DNA of 64,000 bases from Meandrina meandrites (GCA_963693305.1 OY855905.1:21759437-21823436), one strand, 5' to 3'. Positions 43,957 to 58,546 are shown, counted from the stretch's first letter. The notes: generated from the sequence alone by a model not told the origin. Numbers and translations are program-made.

Positions 43957-46900
43957 CTACTCTGCCTTCTCTGCACTAGCCTTTTCTCCTTCATTCTGGT
44001 ACTTAGTGGGTCGTTCACCCTTCTTGCTGAACTTCTTCACCAAAGCATCCTTAAAGCTCTTCTTCTTCTTCACTTTTGTTCCCTTCTTCTTTGTTGGGCT
44101 CTCTGGTTCTGGCGAATCAGCATTGGGAACCAACAGCTCCCCATCTGCACCATCCTCGTCACCATCCTCTGTGCTCTTTTCGTCACCTGCCTCGCCATTC
44201 ACTTCCGTTGTGACCACAACTCTCTTCTCTTTTGTCTCATCGCCATTGATCCCTTTCTCGACATGAACTGACTCAGTGATTAAGACTTTTGAAGTCTTAA
44301 CAATCACTTCTTTGTTCTCAGGCACCTGACGAAAGAGAAGAATCCACTTACATTAGGAATCTCGCACTTTTTTTGAATACATATCATCTTATTATACATC
44401 AGTGTGTAGCTGGCAAGCCTGTGGGATGAGTCAAAGTACAGAAACGTGCAATGATACTACAATCTAGAATGTGTAATAAAAGATTAATTATCCAATGTTT
44501 TTCTTTCTAGAAATTCAGACTTTGAACTGTGTTGTGTTGGGTGCAGTCAGGAGAACTAAGAGTATGACAAATAACCTGTTAAACCAGTTTCCTACAGTAA
44601 AAACATTGCGAGATACTTATCTTCATTTTGTGCATTATTTTGTACTCTAATTCTAGTCCATAGTGGAACATACACACCACTACGCCAAACAGTATACATC
44701 AATATTATTACTATAAAAGACAAGGAACCAATTATTTTCTACGCAGCAGACCATCAAGGTCTTTGCATGTACCTGTTCCAGTTCCAAGTCCTTGTCAACC
44801 CTCTCTGGTACAAGATCCTTAATTGTTACAGGCTCATCACTTTCCAACTCAACCTTCTCCTTGTCCTTCTTGTATTCTGTTGACTTCACTGGGGTGTTCA
44901 GCCATTTCACACGGTTTCTGTACGTGTTTGCACGGCCTGTGGAGTGTGCTCTTCTGACAGGTGCTCGCTCAATCTCTGGAGTGTAGAACATCTTTGCACG
45001 AGTGGATGACACTGTTGAAGGGGTGGTGACTTCCCTTTCGGGAGGCTTTTCACCATGGAACACTTCGGGATTTCTGTAGACATAACCTGTCTTGTAGCCC
45101 TGTAAATAACAAACCAGGTCAACAATTTTGTTATTAAAGTAATATCATTACTAGTACTCTTATCCACATATACACTCTCCTTAGTTTAAGTTGTATCCCT
45201 CTACTGGTGAACTTTAATTTGTCTCACACTTGATAACATAATACATGTAGTTTTCAATAACAAAAATGCCTGGTGGTTGATGAACGAGTTTCTTGCCCTC
45301 CCTTGTGGAAAGCAAAGTGCATGCATACACTTTTTTACCATTTTTATTTTCCTTTGTTCTGGTGGGGCTGTCACTAAGGGCTAATACTGTTGCAAGATGT
45401 ATTGATCTTATCACGGATGACATATTTATCTTTGTCCTGCTTCACCAGAGACTGTTGTAGCTTTATGTTGAAAAAGCTATAGAGAGGTTTTGAGAAACAT
45501 TTTGTGTTGTAAAAGGTTATGCTTAGTGAATTACTTTGATTGAGCCTTTGTCTCTTGAGCTCGATGTTTAGATTTTACCTCCATTGTACATTGTGTTACA
45601 TTCTGGCACCACATGATTCAAATGTAGATTTGAAATCTCACAAGCACAAATCTGTTGACTGTTTTGCCTGTTGTATATGCTGCTATATGGAGAGACCCTA
45701 GGAATGAGGTTGACCAAACGTGTGACCTTTGAACTTACCATAGAATCCAGTAAACGCATCCATGCTTCAAACTCCATCTCCCCTCTCTTCCATTTCATTT
45801 TACTAGAATTCACTCCCCCTCCACCTTCTTGAACGGTCTCATTTACTTGCTCTCTGGCAAAATCTTCGCACTTAATCAGATTGTCAACTCCAGCGCCCAC
45901 AGCCTTCACCTGTTAATATAGCAATGTACTTTTAAAAAACAACTAAGTTAAACATCAGCCATGTTCTACTGAAAATCCATGAAACAATAATTATGATTTG
46001 TTCTCGTATTGTTTAGAACACAGGGTGAGACGAAAATTAAAAAATCAGTTTGCCCTTCGGGCAAGATGTTATTCCATTGTACTAGCCCAAAGCTCCGAGG
46101 TGGTAGCCCGAAATTAATTTATTCAATAAAGACAATAAAATTTATTTAATTAATAATGTGGAGCATGGATCAACTAATTCTACAGTACTTATATAGAAAC
46201 ACTCGATTTAACAAATGCTTGTCGCAGTAACAACAGACAAAATTTCAAAATTTGAACATAAACGAGAATTCCAAAACTGAAAGGCCATACAGCTGATAAT
46301 ATACTTCCATGTTCTGTAAAGCCACTGTCATTGTCATTGCTGCATTGCATTGCTCATTCAACTTAGAAACAAATAGTACTGTTTCACTTTCCCTCACGAA
46401 CTGTTTGCTCCTCACTTATTTTTGAATTTGCCATAAAAAAAAATTGCTTGCCACCCGGCTTGCCCGTCAGGCAACCTGTGTTCTAAAGACGCTAGCCCGG
46501 AGAATCATTCCACTAGTCCCGGGCTATCGGACAGCACTTTTGGTTGCCCTGGAACACGATTGTGGGCATTGCTCTTTACGGGGGCAATATCTCTGGATGT
46601 TTGCTTAAAAGTATATAAAATGGTAGGTTTTGGATGGCAATCCTTGAGATTTTCTACTAAAAACTAGACTACTTTCCCTTACTTTTTATGAGCGATAGTC
46701 AATTTGGCTGTGCCTCATTGAAATGGAGGGCTTGTAGTTAAAGAGAGTCGGTTTATGCTGTTTGGTTATGGTCAAGCCATAGCCATTACCACACTGCCTG
46801 AAAGTACTGGTGTTGCAGACTTGCATTTCTGTAACACATTACACACAAGTAAATGTGTCTTTGTCATTTTGGAGTAGAACTTTATTAAATGACAGTATTT

Positions 46901-49900
46901 CTTTCAGAAGGGTATTATAGACCTGAAGTGCCCACCTTTGAGAAATACCACACTGCACTTTTGGGGGGCAGGGAAATTTTTCAGTTTTTAGAAATCTGTG
47001 AAAGTACAGCTGTTGCTGTGGTAAGCTCACCATGGCCTGGGGATTGCAAATGTCCAGCTCAGTAACCAGTGCCTCCTGTCCAATCAGCAAAATACCATAT
47101 TCACTGATTTACAAGAAGTACCCTTTTGCAATGACTCTGATGTTATTGTAAATGGAAGGATATAATTATCTCACCTGGAATGAACAAGCCTTTACAGCAC
47201 TATGTGCCAAATCCAACGCTTCTTCTATGGTCTCTCCACAAACGACAATACCATGATTTCGCAGAACCATAACCTAAGAGAAAGAATGCTTTTTAAAACA
47301 AATTGTTGTGGCTGTTTGGAATATATAAAATGCAGCAGAGTTCAGATTGATCTCAAACCTCCACGGAAAACTAAAATTGGTTTGACAAATTGGGAGTTAA
47401 ATTACAGAGTAGTACTATCCCAGGGAGATGAAAATTGGTACGAGAGAAATCGGAAATTTCGCGATTCAACTGAAGGTTTGAGAAATTGGGATTTAACTGT
47501 AGAACAATAAAAGATGATTCCGATGAAAGTTCAAGCAATAAGCGCAAAAATTAATTACCAAAAATCTACTCAAGCACTGCAACAGTTTGTATACTATTTG
47601 AAACATCTCAGTCACTGTAATTTATTTCTATAAGTGATGCTGCAGTTAAATTCTAAAGCATTCTCAAGAAAATAAATGCCAAACCTTGTAAAAATGCGTG
47701 GTTATTTCATTTTTTAACTGATGTGAAACATCTGCTTTGACTATGGAGAACTTCAAATTCATTTTTCTCTCGCAGGGTCAGCTTGAGAGCTAAAGGATAA
47801 GTCCCTTTTAACTGTATTCAAACTGTAATCGTGCTACGAGTTCTTTTTGTATCTTTATTTTTGTCATTATTGCTTGAATGTCCAGTGGAAACTGTCTTAA
47901 TGTGTCTTTTTTTCACCTGTTGCCTACAGGTGAAATGATTTTGAACTTTGGCAAAGTGCCTCAGTCTGTAAAACAGAGATGTTATGTTCCTAAGCCAGGT
48001 ATGAAACAATATCATTTCAGCACAAAGCCCAGTAAGCTAATTGTTGGCAAGCCTTAGTGAGGCAGCACACTATTCTGGGGTTCCTGTGTGTGTTGGTTGT
48101 CCTGTATTGTATAAGTGGTGTGGATTCTAATTTTGGATGTCAGAATCCACGCATGGAGTCTACGATTGTGTATGATTGATATTGTTTGCAATCATGTAGG
48201 TCATATCTATTTCGGAAGGACTGTGTGTAGTCATGTTTATTCAGCTCATACAGTAGAACATTGTTTGATTTTTTTCAAAGATATGGAAAGTACACCTGGT
48301 ACATTGTATGATTGTTCCACTTAATAATAGAGTTGAACAGTGAGTGTGCTGTTGAACACCGCTACGGTTTTGGTCCATTTTCAAGCAGCCCTGGAAAAGT
48401 ACACTTAGTAGCAACAAATGGTCCACATATTGTGACATGACACATTAATGCAATGCTGGCCATGGTTTGATTTTTTTTTTGGATTGGAAAGTACATCTGT
48501 CGATCTGACAATTGTACCATTTAATATGATTCAATGTTGAATGCTGTTATATTGTTAAACACATTTTTGAATCAAAATGTTGTGATTTCTTTTTTTTAAA
48601 GCAGCCTTGGGAAGAAACTTTAGTTCCCAGTGTGCCACGTCACCTTGGTCATGCTACTCATAAGATGACTCCTTCAGAACTCCCAAAAACTACTGATCCT
48701 GTGCTGCAGACCAAGCAATGAAAGTCTTGTATCTGCACTAACAATGTTGTAATCATGAATCCATGTCGCCAGCAATCACTATCACTATGAAATTCCTAGT
48801 AATGGACTATACAATATATAGTGTACCTTGCTTTCTTCACCCAAATCCTTTACTATTGACTCTTTTTCTTCTTCATTGGTCAAAATGCCTCTAAAATCAT
48901 GGTATGCTATTTCACCTAACTATAAAACAAAACAACAATACAATGGTCATATAACAGCAATTGTTGTAGCAACCACAACTTCAAATGCGACAATGGACTA
49001 TGATTGTTTTATTTCTAGCAAAACAATGTTACAACTTGGAACTGAGTTGAAATTACTTATTTTTGACATGCAATAATAAATGATGTGATTGATTTTCATT
49101 GTCCAAGTGGCAACAGTAGGCACACTGTGACACTCCAGACGTGAAGGTTGGGGGTACTGTGCTTTTTTTGTACCATATTTTCTCAATTAAATGTCCACAG
49201 CGTTTATTTGAAACTTGGCCTGGAAGACCCTGAGTTTATTTGACTTTTGCAGTTCATTTGGGCCCGGTGATTATAAGGAAGGGTTTTATTCATTATTTAT
49301 GCGGACATATATCTTGCCATTATACCGACAGCTCATTACACCTCACATAAATGCTTGGTGCTGGGTATATTTACAAGTGCAACTTGGAAACCTGGTGTTT
49401 ATTCAATACCTGGGATTTCATCGAGAAAGTATGGTACATGACAAAATACTGGGAGTACCCTTCAGTTTCTTAGTATACCGAAAAATTCCGGTTATAAGCC
49501 CTGGGCTTATACAACATCGTAAGGGGTTTTGGGTGGGCTTATAAACGGAGGGGCTTATATCCGGGGAGCTTATAAGCGGAATAAAAAAATGTTTCCAAAC
49601 GAGCCACAGTAGTGTTGATCGAAATACGTTTTTAAGTTAAAAAGTCAAAATAAAATTTAACCCTGTTCAGTACTGTCATCCAGCACAGGGGGGCTTATAT
49701 CTGGGGGAGCTTATAACCGGATGTATAAGCGGGGGGACTTATAACGGGGATTTTACGGTATCCCATCCAGAACAAGTCAAAACAAGTTGCTTTGAGCTAC
49801 CCGAATGATCATAGATCTGTGAGTGTGATAGAACACAACAAGACTTACAGCAAGTGCTTCAATGCTTATTGGTAGAAGGCCACACTTCATTGCAGATACC

Positions 49901-52900
49901 TGGAAAGAACATTAAAAAACAAAACATTAAAAACCTACTCAACCAATTTCAGCCAAACACACCAATTGGCCATGTTCTAAACGAGCAGGGGACTGGGTAC
50001 AAATAATTAAAATGGATTGAATTGAAAAATGGATCCCGTACAGGAATCATCATCAAGGTGAAATAGGGCTGTACAGAAATCAGAGCTTGTAAACTGGCTT
50101 TTAGTGATGATGGCTATAACAAATACATGCATTGAACACTGCTGGGGAAAGAACTATGCAAAAAGCATAACGCAAGACCAGTGACAATGAGTGGAATAGA
50201 ACATGACACATAGAATGTTGACATTTTAATAGGGGCAGAGCAAATAATTCGCAGAGCTCTAACAAGTTTAAAAAACAGAGAAGGTATCTAACTGTTTACT
50301 TATGAAACTACGTTCAAACTGATCAAATTTGTTTTCATGCTTCGCTTGAAAAACAGATGGATCACATTTCCTAGAGTACATGTACATTGTTGGCATGACA
50401 TACTCTTGCAGAAGCAAAACTTCTAAAAATGATATGCATTGTTTGCAGCCAGGCATAACTGAAGTTGACAGTACAAAAACAAACAGGATGTAATTTCCAC
50501 TTGCAAAATTGAACTAAGGCCACTTGCTCAAGTTGTGTAAGTTAATTAAGCAAGTGTGTGCTTTTTTTCTAGAACCTACATTGATCAAGAAATATCAAGG
50601 CATGGCTAGTAAACAATCCTCTGAAAATAAGGCGTCGTTTTTACATGTACATAGACAATTTGTCAACTAAAACAGCCAAGCATAATCACTTTTAATTTCA
50701 AATCATTTATACCAAAACAAGTGTCAAATTAAAGGATGTAAAAGCACTGAGAAAGTTCCAGAAGATTAATCATCTGACCAGCGTACGAATGAGAGAGAAC
50801 TCTAGAAGTTCAGTAATGCCAATTTTGTTCAACAGCAAAAGGGGCACTGGTTAACTAACAGAAACATTTTTACAAGCACAGAAATCAAACAAGCGTGTGT
50901 TTGAGCTTCACCCACCCCGCGATCAATGTGGATGTTTAATTTATAGTCTTTTCCAAAACCATTCATGAATAGAAGATTTATTCAAATCGAGGAACCCTGG
51001 TCTAGTCTGAGCAGGTGCTAAACGGTAAACAAGAGGGATTAAGCTAAAAAGAATACTCCAAATTTGACGCATCCACGGACTGAGCTTTAGCCAATACAGG
51101 GCATACCGTGAAATATTGCATAAAGAATTTGGAACGGTAACGACACAGTTTTAATGTTACACTCGTTATCAATATAATCGACCACAGAATGCCTTCGACA
51201 AGACCTCGATTCAACTGCATTCTTTGTGATCATTAAAATTTCATTTTTATTAAGCTAACTCAACATTTGATTCCTCACTTTTCGTTCTCCTGGACACAAG
51301 AGATATCACTGCGACGAAGAATTTTGTTTTTTTTATTTCGAAAAGACGTAATTCAACCCAAAATGCGACCGTCACATGATGACAAGAAAATGTATTTTCA
51401 CGCGCCCGTTTACAGCCAAGCTTCCAAACCGACAATATGTTGGGTTCTGCTGCACAGCATCGTCCATATAAAACGATTGACAAAACCATAATGCGCTAGT
51501 AAATTCTTTTCGAGGAGCTAGCACGTAATTTAGGCGGTCAAACGGTTTCCTTGAAGGTTGGAATTACAATAATACTGATAAACTTCGACTATATAACACA
51601 AGCAATTTGCGACGCGCGTTCGACTGAGAAAACGCGGTTGTCACCATTTTCGTACCTGCAGAACTAGTAGACCCCTGCCGCTGAAATGGCAAAAAGTCAC
51701 GCGAAAAAGAAAACTAACTTTGCTTTAGTCTTCTACGGAAATTTCAACGCAACTGACAAAATGAACAACGCTAATTTTGCGCACAAGGGTATCATCAAAG
51801 TGGAGAGCAAAAATATGCAGTGCATACCGACATGACGTATCGAAATCAAGACCAGTTTGTCAGAAAATATACGCGCAAAAAAAACACAAAACAAAACAAC
51901 AATACAAACGCCACGATGGCTGCTGGTAGCAAAACTGGTTTTCTATATTGTAGTTTCAAACTTACAGCAACTATAGCATCTTCGTGTAGATGGATAATTG
52001 CTCTGGCATCTTTCCTTGCTCCGTGGATCGCAGAGTGGAGCAACATACCAGCTTTGTTCACGCCGAGATTGGTGCTGCCTTGATCAACGACACTTCCATC
52101 GGGATTAACTTTTTGCAGACTAGCGGCTGTCACTTCGCTGTACAAAAGTCCAAAGGGATGAATCAAGAAGCTTTCTTGGTCCGTCGACGGGCGAATCTGG
52201 CAAAAATGAAATTGACATCGGTTATTGTAAGTTACAAACAATTTTGTAGGACGTAGCTTTTGTAGCACTGCACTGCACAACAAAACAACCTCGACCGCAA
52301 CTCCAAAGATGTCTTTACTACGTACGTATTAAAAACAGAACAAAAAGCATAATTTTCCGCAGCGTTCGAAAACTTCCGAAATTATAAGTTAAGAAATTAA
52401 AGGGTTTATTCAGGCAGTCACGTACGCGTCTCCAGCCATTGAAAACAAGCTATTGTGACAGACCATTCGCGCGCGAGACAAATAACACACAAAATAAATA
52501 TTCCACTGAAACAGACCAATCTTACTACTACTCACAGTTATGAAACTATAAAGGCCACTATTCCATCCAAACAAATCGACTAGGCGGTACGTGGAGGCCA
52601 GTTTACAGCGCAATAACCTCTCTTGCTTGGAATAATTCAAAGTATCAGAACCTCTGATGTCTGCTATTGGAGTGACAACGGCAGACATGCCTCCTCCATA
52701 GTACGTACTGGAGGGGACCAGAAAATCTTGGTAAGTACGAACGCCTTCTCCGCTGGTTTTAGGGCCATTCTGAACGTAGTTCTGGACAAGGTCTTCCAGT
52801 TCATCGCGAAGAACTTTGTCATTCAGAACAAGAGAGACACGCTGTCGAAGCTTCAGACCACGGACGTCGCGAACAACATCTTCTGGCCTTCGCACCGCTC

Positions 52901-52973
52901 TGCCTCTCGAAGGGGCGCTAAATCTTCTCGCTTTGCCCTCGATTAGCGGTTTGTTAGCCTTCCCTGTCGACAT
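43957..52973 (-). CDS. ADD1: Adducin, complete, nine exons
   Basis: Adducin caps actin fast-growing ends and joins spectrin to actin at the membrane skeleton. Minus-strand exons 52973-52536, 52196-51966, 49899-49849, 48919-48827, 47273-47175, 47075-47031, 45909-45739, 45099-44773 and 44325-43957 are all phase 0 and total 607 residues. The head (about 120-330) is the inactive class II aldolase fold: [68 protein letters not shown] and [11 protein letters not shown]. Then come [15 protein letters not shown] and [10 protein letters not shown] of the neck, an acidic tail, and the basic MARCKS-like patch [18 protein letters not shown] (571-588). The patch is followed by 19 further residues rather than ending the protein. 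The 15-residue exon at 47075-47031 is the least certain. Identity is firm. Confidence 0.93.
46012..46487. mobile_element. Inverted-repeat element in adducin intron 6
   Basis: Ends TTTAGAACACAGG and CCTGTGTTCTAAA are exact inverted repeats. Next to them TTGCCCTTCGGGCAAG (left) and CTTGCCCGTCAGGCAA (right) are related hairpins. A further CTAGCCCGGA...CCCGGGCTATCGG stretch lies just outside the right end (46490-46530) and resembles the left interior, so a second fragment may adjoin it. Confidence 0.55.
48267..48612 (+). repeat. Diverged tandem duplication in adducin intron 4
   Basis: Two units of roughly 200 bases share TTTGATTTTTTT, TGGAAAGTACA(C/T)CTG, ATTGT(A/T)...CCA(C/T)TTAAT, GTTGAA and AGCAGCC(C/T)TGG in the same order (about 48267-48400 and 48468-48612). 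Confidence 0.5.
49478..49758. mobile_element. Mariner-like miniature element, 281 bp, TA-flanked
   Basis: Left end CCGAAAAATTCCGGTTATAA and right end (inverted) CCGTAAAATCCCCGTTATAA are imperfect inverted repeats. Both are flanked by TA. GGGCTTATA words repeat in both arms. It lies in adducin intron 3; no transposase. Confidence 0.65.
49968..50030 (+). repeat. Single end of the 3711-4080 foldback family
   Basis: AATTGGCCATGTTCTAAACG followed by AGCAGGGGACTGGGTACAAA matches the left arm of the foldback element in KANSL3 intron 5, continuing with ATTGAATTGAAAAATGG. The opposite arm is absent. Confidence 0.65.
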
Positions 52974-55900
52974 GTTGGCAAATTCGGCTTAGGTTGTGAG
53001 GCCAAACCGAGAAAGAAGTGTTTTCTGAATGGCGATCACACCTTCGTAAAACGCCCAAAGCACGCGCAGAAAAGTCGGGAATATTCACTGCTCATGCGTT
53101 GCGCTCGAAAAGGAGAAAGTAAACTTTTTTCCATTGGCTAGAAAAAGGTCACGTGGCTACGATCATTGATCGCGCGCAAGGACATTTCAAAACGCGCACG
53201 AAAAGTTCGATGTTTCGTATTAAATTGATCTCTTATTGATGTTTGCTGAAAAAAATCGCGCTTTTGGGGCATAATGCGATTAGCTACTCAATATATATTT
53301 AAGGCAGGCTCGAAGGAGCTTAGAAAACTTCAAAGCACTTTACACTGCAAATCAAACTCTGCAACCGTAGAAAAGAATTTGGAACGAAAGTAGACCTTTC
53401 TGCCATGCAAGATTTTATCCAGATGTGTGCGCAAGGGTCAAAACATCAGAATTACTTTCTGAATTTCAATCTATGCAGCAAAATTGGGTCTGGCAATTGT
53501 TTTTTTTTATGTTAGGCTTGCTTCCTTGTTTTATATTTCGTGCGTCGCCTAACCACGGCGGACGTTCACTTTAATATTTCCGAAAAAAAAGAAAAATATT
53601 TACTTACATGTATCAGTCACGAAAAGGGATTTTTATCTCGAATTTTCAGGGTTTTTTTGAAGCAGATATCGATCTGAATTAAGCATTGTTCTTTATTTAA
53701 CACGTAAATAAAGTGATTCTAAAATAACGCACCCAGGAAGTTAACAGTGCGACAGTCAAGAATATCAAGGGTTGTAGGATCTGTCAAGTTATTTTGGCCC
53801 GCCCATTTGTGTGGCTCTCAACTCCTCTTTTTATCGGACCGGCAATCAATATCCTATATACCGTCTACTACATTCCGTGCTCTAATCGAGTTGTCAGATC
53901 CTGGAAAAAGTCCTATATTTCAATGTGAAGATTGAATTCCAGTGCATGAATGGTATATTCCAGGCTGTTTACATAGCGAATTGGGATAAATTAACTTCAA
54001 TATCCACTTCTTTCATGTGTTACGTTCAGTTGTGTACGATTGTTTTTTTATTCAATTAAATATTTTCTAGATCAACGTGCACGCGTTATCTCCTGCTATA
54101 GTATTACAAGCCTCAGCAGATTGGCTAGCTTTTTTTCGTGAATGATCGCGAAAAATGAAAAGGTCGACAACTGTTCACCTTTTAACCACGCGCGCGAGTC
54201 GCGTTTGTCACGCAAGTAGTGCGTGAAGCCACCGTATCATCATCTATCCCTCACAGTTTCTGTTGCTCGCGGTTAATTCCCAGGATTGTTCAAGGAGTGA
54301 ACGCAAGTAATTTTTTTCATCACGAAATTGAGGTATTCAAACACAAGCGCACAAGACAAAAACGGCATACATTGCTTATGAACGTTACTGGCATTTTTGA
54401 AACAATTTACCCGGCATGAGGCCTGGATCGATCACTGCGCTCAATAATATCGATCACAGATGGCGAAACTGACCGCCACAGCGGTTAATCACGAATTACA
54501 TCGCTTGAAAATTTGGAAAAGTTGGGTACCATTCATTATCTCAAATGCAGTTTTCCACGAGACAAACTCATCCCTTTAAGCGTGTTTATAAGTTGCCATA
54601 AAAGCAAAAAAAAATAAAGAGTGCAATCAAGCACGAATAAATATTCGAACCCTGTGACAAAACTAATGACAGGGTAATCACTCTTAATTTTATTTTCCGC
54701 GAGGGATGAGTCCCAGGGGATAAATTTGAGAGTCAGGGAAATTCAAAAGGAAGGACGCAGTGACGTAGTTGAGTCGGTTCTCAGAGAACTTCTGTTAAAT
54801 CACAATTGTTTTAGCGTGAAAAAGGCAGAAGGGGCGTTCCCTTTAATGATCTCAGAGAGTATACATTTTCGTATTTTTTTGTCGTCCGTTCCCAGACTTC
54901 CCACAGTTTCGCCTCTATCACTGACACACATCATGCACTTCAGTAATAATCAACGAAATTCACTCGTGTAGCAACAAGAGAAACCAGACGGTATCCGGTT
55001 TGGGGCAGGGATATGCTGCCCAACTGAAATTGGAAATTGCACGAGGCCCTCTAAAATGCCTGGAAACATGGGATGCATATCAAAATGACGAACGTTTTCA
55101 ACTTGTCTGATCAATATATTGCAAATACCGATTACGATAAGATGAGTTCAACCATACGCACTCATCTCTTACTTATCCGGCATGGAGAGGTCAGTTATCT
55201 GTTATCTGTATAGTCAGTAGCTCAATGTTGTTCACGGAAAACATTTCTAAAATCGCCACTGACGAGGCCTCAATTTTCGAGTTAAAAAAAAAACATTTAG
55301 AATTGTGTGCAGTATTTTATATTTCAAACAGGCAATTACATATCAGCAAAGGAACAAGGAAAGTGACTGGAAACAACATATAAAACTTGAAAACTTTGGG
55401 TTTTTAAAATTAAAAAGTTGCCCAAACATATTGATCACAATTATTCATTATTTACTTATTTGCTTATTTATTTATTTGTTTATTTGTTTACCAAACCATT
55501 CATGCCCCGACAAATTACACCTGGCTAAATAAGATAACAGTCTGTGATCCTCCCCTTTTCATTGCCCGTCATTGCATTTCACCTTTGACAATACTGGACA
55601 GCTCTTGAGTGGCCGGGAAAAATAAAGCAAACGAATCTCATATTTTATAACGTGACTTGTGAGCGCATAAACCACATCGGTAAAATATACTGATGCGGCA
55701 TGCTGATTCTTTGGTTTTTAATATTTGCCATCTTCTCACGAAAGGCAAAACAGTGATCCAGCAAACGTAATTCATTTCCACTGATAATTTTTCCCTGATT
55801 GATCGTTTAGTACTCAATCGGCACAGATCAATAATGACCACGATTCGATCATTGTTTTTGCGTGCGTGTTTTCTCCCGAAATGCTGGATATTCGTTACAA

Positions 55901-58500
55901 AACAACATCGACAACAAAGCTATTGGCTTTCACACGTCATAACCCATTCTTGAGTGCATTAGTGATACTGCGTTTCCGCCATCTATCCTATTTCTGGCAG
56001 TAACCTTTTGGCTTTGATTCATACCTCTGTGGGGGGTCTAGCTAATACAGCCCCTCATTAATGACTTGTTTTTCCAAAAACCTAACAATAGTTCTTCTGG
56101 TGGTAGGCTCACTTGGCTACTGCTAATGTTCAGAGCAGTTGCTGTAATTATGATAGAAGAAAACAAATTCGGCTGAGGTTCATCTTAAAAAAAAACTGCA
56201 GTTCAGAAGACTTGAGTTGCCATGGAAACGCGATTAAAGTACTTGGTAGTTACGTCAGTGACCACACTTCCAACTAGTTTGCGACTGCATTCAATTATCA
56301 CAGTCCGCGAATTCAACTGTTAAGCTACCTGAAAGTTAGTTATTGTCATTTTCTTCTCGCTTGTCGCTGATGGCTTTAGTTTAAAATTGTATTCCAAAAG
56401 CTATTGGTAGCGTTTGAAATGCTCTCAAGAGGTTACAGCGCATAATGTAATTGAACTAGGTGCTACAATAACTAGTGAGCAGACAGTTAAGTAAACTCAT
56501 AACACATGTGGAGTGGAAATATCATACTCTAAACAATTACTCTTTTGTACTCCGATAAGCGGCTTATTGACTGGCTGTAAATTAAGTTTGACTTGCACGT
56601 CTAGCATTTATTTTGAGGTTGAATGAAGAATGGGAAATGAAAAGGTAACGTCGAAAAATCGAGAACAGGAATTACCCAGCTTCTTCAAGGCTCAGTGATA
56701 GAAAATCTAGATTGCGGAAATAACCCGCAGAATGCATTTTTTCAATTTAGAGAAATTTGGCAATATGACATTGAAGAAGGCGTCTTTAATTCCCCCCATT
56801 TTTTTCATTTGATAATAGCTTAACTATGATAAGGGTTTGTGGCCTGAGGGCGACCAGTCCTCGTGGAGTACCACGTGGTTCAGTTTTATTGATTGTCTTC
56901 GAAAGCAACAGCGCACCTAACGCAAACAAATTGAGATTCATGAGAAATATCCATCCTCGTTTAAAAAACTAATTCTGATTAAATTCTGAATTCCAAAACA
57001 ATCAAATAGTAATTTCTCTCCACGGGAGTCGAACCCTCAGACAAGAAATATTATCCAGGCCGTCCTTCGCGCGGAGATGTCGAAACGCGCTTTAAACGCG
57101 CGCGATACGAGAAGTGGCCTATAGCTACCCCTTATCTATGATAAAGTAAAAGTTATCTTTTGTCAGTTCTTCAACCTGTGACCCGCCGAGATAAGTAAGT
57201 ATAAGGAAGACTAGCAGATCACATGCTCTGCCGCAAAACGAAAGTTGTTAAAGTTACTTTCATAGTTTCGAAATAGTTAATCGTTGTGGCAGACGAGGCT
57301 AATAATTACTTTTATTTGAGCGCCTAGAGTATATTGATTTTTTTCTTTTATCCGTGCAACACAACTCATATAATTGTTAGCGACGTGTTTGTCATAATTA
57401 TGCCCGGATCTGAAAAAAAATATTCAAAGAGCTGCATTAGCATTTTCACACAGTTGGTGCTATGATGTTTTGTCTCGGAAGGGAATTAATCCACAGGATT
57501 ATATCTGTTGGCGGATGGTGAACCGTCAATAACCCACAGCAATACTCCGATAAGCTGAGCAAATTGAAGGCATAGAATCCATATGTAGTACTGTAACTCA
57601 GCTTAAAGGTCGCTCAATTTGGTGCCTCCTAATAGATACCAGCCGCTGGCAAGCGCGCAGGCAGGATTTAAATTGACTTGGTTTGACTTCCCATTTTAAT
57701 TTGTTGTCAATAAGCTGAGTAATTGTTGTAATTGTCATGGAAAGAAGATTCTCATATTTATTCTAGTCCATTTGCAACTGGCAGTTAAAATTAACTGACT
57801 TCAGCGCAAAAATTCATCAAAATAACTTTAATACAAACCCGGTATACCTAATTACCGATAAACTCGATCGATCCGCAAATATGTTCTTGCGTGTCCGTAA
57901 AACATGGTAAAAATGTTGGCTTTTTTCCACATTTTTTGGTATTTTAGATGAAAAATCTTTCTTCGTAGGAACATCTGTTTTTTAATCATTGTTTGCTGTC
58001 ACTCTTGCATTTTTACCGCGGCGCCAAAATGACGTTGAAAACAAGTGTTTGATGTATATACCCTCAAGCTAAACTTCCCTGATTATGGAAAAGTTAAGTC
58101 TGTCATTATCTGTCACCGACCATTTTCTTCTTTTGCAGAAATGTAAGAAAATCTGTCTTTTGCCGTCAAAATTTACATTTTTACAGCAAATGTCAGTTAC
58201 GTATGTTTTGTTTTACTAATACTGAACCACCTTCATTTTGTATTGTTATGTTTTCTTGGCGTTAACTGGGGTTAGGGGTAGGAGAATAAATGCGTTTTGG
58301 CTTCATTCGCGTCTCCCAGGCAAGTTTGCTTTCAATGCCGAAATTAATTGCATCTTGTTCCGAACCGAACAAGAAATGGTGGATCTGTAGTTCGCTTGGT
58401 TCTGCTGGGATACAAACCTGTCTATCCTTGCTCGTTCATTTTTCTCTTTCTCGCCTTTATTTTGCTTGTTTCACCACAATCTTCGAGACTGGAACGTTTT
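52974..58500. other. Intergenic region between adducin and PSMD4
   Basis: The adducin promoter should lie at the left end; no TATA box is evident near its start codon. Several open frames of 60-80 codons (53747, 54219, 54726, 55305, 58290 plus strand) show no family signature. A TTTATTTGTTTATTTG-type AT-rich run is at about 55441-55492. Nothing else is recognised. Confidence 0.5.
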
Positions 58501-58540
58501 GAAAACAATCAGTAACCAAACAAGAGATAATTTCAAACAA

Positions 58541-58546
58541 TTTATT
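58541..58546 (-). other. PSMD4 polyadenylation signal
   Basis: TTTATT on the plus strand is AATAAA on the minus strand, about 140 bases after the PSMD4 stop codon. Confidence 0.65.

Noticed and set aside
51846..52283. 145-codon minus-strand frame as an intact gene
   Set aside because: Only 51966-52196 is adducin exon 2; both flanks are intron read-through past clear splice sites.
57015..57090. Possible tRNA gene (B box GGTTCGACTCC on the minus strand)
   Set aside because: The T-stem and acceptor stem do not pair properly and no good A box is present.
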